A DNA stretch of 64,000 nucleotides, taken from an uncultured Clostridia bacterium. Its GTDB lineage: Bacteria; Bacillota; Clostridia; Christensenellales; Aristaeellaceae. Every line of letters starts with the position of its first letter. Position 1 is the first letter of the stretch. The translations under genes were made by a program, and so were the position numbers. The DNA lies in NCBI GenBank assembly GCA_934663595.1, contig CAKUKM010000002.1, forward strand, positions 62,001 to 126,000, in the 5' to 3' direction. Positions 61,622 through 64,000 of the stretch are shown here, one piece after another. The notes under the pieces were generated by a model. That model did not search any database. It had not been told where the DNA came from and saw only the letters and a list, made by a program, of their open reading frames with translations.

Positions 61622-61724
61622 GCGAAAAGCCTCCTATTAACATATATATCGATTATACCATAATTTTCGGCGTCTGGATAGCCCCATAGCGGACAAATTT
61701 CGCCCTTCGGATCAAGAAAATGCG

Positions 61725-62363
61725 CTATGTCTCCGGCCACGGGCGCAGAAATTCCTCGTATCGCAGCGGCTCGATCGCGCCGTCGGTGGAATCGGTCAGC
61801 CGCGCGAGGAAGCCCGGCTCGTCGTCCGTGCGGAGCACGAGCGTGAACGTCACCACGTCGGTAAACTGCTTGTCCTCGATCAGAACCGGCTCGGATTTCA
61901 GGAAGAATTCGAATCGCCCGAGCATCGGATAGGGAAGCTCAATCAGGTATCGCGCCGTCGGGTAAACGCAGCCCACGCCGCAGGCGTTGATCGCCGCCGC
62001 CGCGCCCTGCGAATACGCGCGCACCAGTCCGCCCGCGCCGAGCAGCACGCCGCCGAAATACCGCGTGACCACCACCGCGCAGTTCGTAACGCCGCGCGCC
62101 TTCATGACCTCGATGATCGGCATGCCCGCCGTGCCGCCGGGCTCGCCGTCGTCCGAATAGCGCATTACGCCCATGTTCGGGCCGATGATGTAGGCATAGC
62201 AGTTGTGGCTCGCGTCCTTGTGGCGCGCGCGAATTTCGGCAAGAAAGCCGAGCGCCTCTTCCTCCGTCTCGCACGGGCAGCCGTAGCCGATGAACCGCGA
62301 TTTGTGAATGATGAATTCGTCGTCTGCGCGCTGAATCAGCGTCTTATACGGCTTGAGCGGCAT
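61725..62363 (-). CDS. YigZ / IMPACT family protein
   Basis: 212 residues. The N-terminal UPF0029 domain has KSRFIGYGCPCETEEEAL, HNCYAYIIG, RYSDDGEPGGTAGMPI and VVVTRYFGGVLLGAGGLVRAYS. A C-terminal ferredoxin-like DUF1949 domain follows from about residue 140. These proteins are linked to translation control in eukaryotes (IMPACT) and are of unclear role in bacteria. The ATG at 62363 follows directly after the stop of the upstream gene, so it is translationally coupled to the oxidoreductase. Confidence 0.92.
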   Translation of the reverse strand: MPLKPYKTLIQRADDEFIIHKSRFIGYGCPCETEEEALGFLAEIRARHKDASHNCYAYIIGPNMGVMRYSDDGEPGGTAGMPIIEVMKARGVTNCAVVVTRYFGGVLLGAGGLVRAYSQGAAAAINACGVGCVYPTARYLIELPYPMLGRFEFFLKSEPVLIEDKQFTDVVTFTLVLRTDDEPGFLARLTDSTDGAIEPLRYEEFLRPWPET

Positions 62364-63743
62364 TTACTTGTCCTCCTTGCGCTCCGAAATCACCATTTCC
62401 AGATTCCGGCACACCGCCATCTCCAGCCCGTCCAGCTCGCGCAGATCCATGCCCCACAGCGCGCGATCGGCAAGACAAGCGTATGCGAGCGATTCGGCGG
62501 GCATGTCCGGCGACAGGCGCGAAAACGAGAGCAGCGCCTCCGGATCGTCGTGCAAAACGACCGCCTCGCCGCCGAGTTCCGTTCTGTAAGCGCCGTCCTC
62601 CCAGCGCGCGCCGGCATACATCAGAATCATCGCCGCCAGCGCGAGCGAGAGGTTTTCCGGCGCCTCGAACCGATCCTCGCAATAGGCCTTCATGATCGGC
62701 AGCACGCCCTCGCGGAAGCGCGCGAGCAGGCCGCTCGCCGCCTCGGGAATGCGATTCTCAATCAGCGGATTTTCCCATCGTTCGCAGCAGCGAATCACAT
62801 ATTCGGCCGCCTCTTCGCGCGGAATCGGCGCATAGGGGAGAATTTCATCGTAAATCGCGTGGCCCGCCAGCTCGCGCAGGGGCTTGTCGCGCATGCAGTC
62901 CGCGAGCGTGCGGTCGCCGTGCAGCGCGCCCAGCGCGGCAAATGCAAACAGTCCGCCGTCAAACAGCGCGCGCTTTTTCTGAATCGCGGGCGCGAGATCG
63001 TCGGTAAACGCGATATTTTCGCCCGCAAACGGAAGCTCGTCCGGCCGCGCCTGAATCGTCCAGCGCGCATACGGCTCGGCGATGTGAATCATCGAATCGC
63101 GATAATTCATCTTTTCGCACAGGCGGATCGCCTCTTCCGGAGTGCTCAGATACGCCATGCCCTCGAGCAGCGACGGAAGAATCGGGCAGGAATCCAGATA
63201 GCCCGTGCCCGCGCCCCACGAGGAGAAAATGGCGCTCAGCGCGTCGCGGCATTCCTCCACGCTCTGATTTACAACCAGGATTTTTACCGGCGCGCCGCCG
63301 CCTGCTTCGCGCTCCGCCAGAAAGCGCGCCGCGAGGGAATAGTCGATCGTCGCCGCGCCCGGATTTGCCGGGTCGGGCGCGAGCAGCAGGAAGGAAATGT
63401 CCGCCGTGCGCGCGAACGCGAGAAGCGCGGAATCGTCCGCCTCGGGGTCGAACAGCTTCACAAACGGCTGAATCACCTGCTCGACGCGCACCTCGCGGTC
63501 GTTCAGATCGCCGCGCGCGAACAGCGTGTACATCGAATCCTGCGCGCGGAGCTTTGCAATCGCGTCGCCCGCTGCGACCAGCGCGAGGCCCGCGTCCGCG
63601 CCCGCGCGGTTGGCGTCGTCGATCAGGCGATCGGCCGCGCCCAGCAGCGTTGGATTTGCGCCAAACTGCACGCCGACGATGCGGCTCGGCGTATTTTCCG
63701 GAATTTCATAGTCCGCCATGATGGCGCGCTTGAGCTGTTTCAT
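62364..63743 (-). CDS. Mannitol dehydrogenase-family oxidoreductase, tagaturonate reductase-like
   Basis: 459 residues from ATG 63743, after AGGGGAAAAA. The N-terminal part resembles polyol/hexuronate dehydrogenases (KRAIMADYEIPENTPSRIVGVQFGANP, then VAAGDAIAKLRAQDSMYTLFARG). The C-terminal domain has YLSTPEEAIRLCEKMNYRDS and IAEPYARWTI, as in UxaB-type tagaturonate reductases. The usual FGxGNFLRAF nucleotide loop is altered to QFGANPTLLGAADRL, so cofactor binding may differ. It is divergent from a PfkB sugar kinase, which would fit a hexuronate or sugar-alcohol pathway. Confidence 0.78.
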   Translation of the reverse strand: MKQLKRAIMADYEIPENTPSRIVGVQFGANPTLLGAADRLIDDANRAGADAGLALVAAGDAIAKLRAQDSMYTLFARGDLNDREVRVEQVIQPFVKLFDPEADDSALLAFARTADISFLLLAPDPANPGAATIDYSLAARFLAEREAGGGAPVKILVVNQSVEECRDALSAIFSSWGAGTGYLDSCPILPSLLEGMAYLSTPEEAIRLCEKMNYRDSMIHIAEPYARWTIQARPDELPFAGENIAFTDDLAPAIQKKRALFDGGLFAFAALGALHGDRTLADCMRDKPLRELAGHAIYDEILPYAPIPREEAAEYVIRCCERWENPLIENRIPEAASGLLARFREGVLPIMKAYCEDRFEAPENLSLALAAMILMYAGARWEDGAYRTELGGEAVVLHDDPEALLSFSRLSPDMPAESLAYACLADRALWGMDLRELDGLEMAVCRNLEMVISERKEDK

Positions 63744-63776
63744 CGATTTTTCCCCTTTAAATGGATTGCTGGTATC

Positions 63777-63806
63777 CAGTATACCACATTTTGCCGCGCG
63801 AATCAA
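63777..63806 (-). promoter_or_regulatory. Promoter of the oxidoreductase-yigZ operon
   Basis: On the minus strand TTGATT (63801-63806), 18 bp, TATACT (63777-63782). The inverted repeat at 63790-63827 covers its -35 box and spacer. Confidence 0.65.
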
Positions 63807-63827
63807 TTTTTGGGATTGCGCGGCAAA
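63790..63827. promoter_or_regulatory. Operator-like inverted repeat between divergent genes
   Basis: TTTGCCGCGCGAATC (63790-63804) and GATTGCGCGGCAAA (63814-63827) form a nearly perfect inverted repeat with a 9-bp centre. It overlaps the -35 boxes of both divergent promoters, the classic position for a shared repressor site. Confidence 0.65.
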
Positions 63828-63844
63828 TCAAAATATGGTAAAAT
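63816..63844 (+). promoter_or_regulatory. Promoter of the PfkB kinase gene
   Basis: TTGCGC (63816-63821), 17 bp, TAAAAT (63839-63844) with a TGG extension. Its -35 box lies within the right arm of the inverted repeat. Confidence 0.65.
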
Positions 63845-63876
63845 AAAGTTACACAATGCGAGAAGGAGCGTTTATC

Positions 63877-64000
63877 ATGCGAAAGGGCATTTGCGTTGCG
63901 GGAAACATGATCGTGGATATCCTCTACCCCACGGCGGGCTGGCCGAAGCAGGGGGAGCTGGTGCACATACTGGACGGCATCGCGCGGTCGACCGGCGGCG
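63877..64000 (+). CDS. PfkB family carbohydrate kinase, N-terminus (partial)
   Basis: Forty-one codons from ATG 63877, with AGAAGGAG 8 bp upstream, before the window ends. The start MRKGICVAGNMIVDILYPT, then GWPKQGELVHILDG and STGG, matches the first strands of PfkB/ribokinase-type kinases (G-N-x-x-x-D motif and the glycine pair). The substrate cannot be told from this part. Shared control with the oxidoreductase is suggested by the operator-like repeat. Confidence 0.8.
   Translation, partial: MRKGICVAGNMIVDILYPTAGWPKQGELVHILDGIARSTGG

Overview
The window reads as chromosomal DNA of a GC-rich Gram-positive bacterium of the Bacillota, most likely class Clostridia. Shine-Dalgarno sites are strong (AAGGAGG type), many promoters are near-consensus sigma-A type, and there are sortases with LPXTG substrates, an AddB-type helicase-nuclease subunit, CsoR copper control and Liv/Mal-type ABC importers. 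A Christensenellales-like lineage is a guess based on gene style; no rRNA gene or core phylogenetic marker is present. I see no tRNA, rRNA, CRISPR array, transposase or phage gene.

Layout. 1-10.7 kb: the end of a membrane protein; a very large envelope protein (zinc ribbon, kinase-like N-lobe, peptidoglycan-binding and Fn3-like repeats); a HAD phosphatase fused to thymidylate kinase; then a small-multidrug-export-family protein, addB and a GtrA protein. 10.7-21.4 kb: two divergent five-gene transcription units around a DeoR-type regulator. They encode a triose-phosphate-isomerase homologue, two YjbQ-family proteins, an MBL-DUF4432 fusion, an M20 peptidase, an FGGY kinase, an amidohydrolase, an arabinose-isomerase-like protein and a SIS isomerase. 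Together they look like an uncharacterised carbohydrate catabolic pathway. 21.4-32 kb: a pilus operon with coiled-coil protein, signal peptidase, large VWA/CHAP adhesin, major pilin, class C sortase, minor pilin and a second sortase. 32.5-35.5 kb: copper efflux (copA with a fused or internally initiated copZ, and csoR with two operators).

35.5-41.4 kb: a PhoU-like protein, a NagD-like HAD, a tiny leader peptide with an intrinsic terminator ahead of a CNNM/CorC-type membrane protein, and larC-larB-larE for the nickel-pincer cofactor. 41.4-49.5 kb: an HTH regulator, a GH2 glycosidase, a sugar ABC importer without its ATPase, and two envelope genes. 49.8-54.7 kb: a complete five-gene branched-chain amino acid type importer. 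54.7-64 kb: a WG-repeat lipoprotein, TrmO, a PH-like membrane protein, a PAP2 phosphatase, two PHP proteins, a coiled-coil membrane protein, a YigZ protein, a mannitol-dehydrogenase-family oxidoreductase and the start of a PfkB kinase.

Themes. Sugar acquisition and catabolism dominate (GH2, Mal-type ABC, DeoR cluster, oxidoreductase/PfkB pair). Cell-surface display is the second theme. Both substrate-binding proteins carry type I signal peptides without a lipobox cysteine, while one WG-repeat protein has a clear lipobox. Strong hairpins lie right after both binding-protein genes and after the major pilin gene, which suggests the first secreted product of each operon is made in excess. Start codons were moved from the longest open frame to the site with the best ribosome-binding spacing where these differed.
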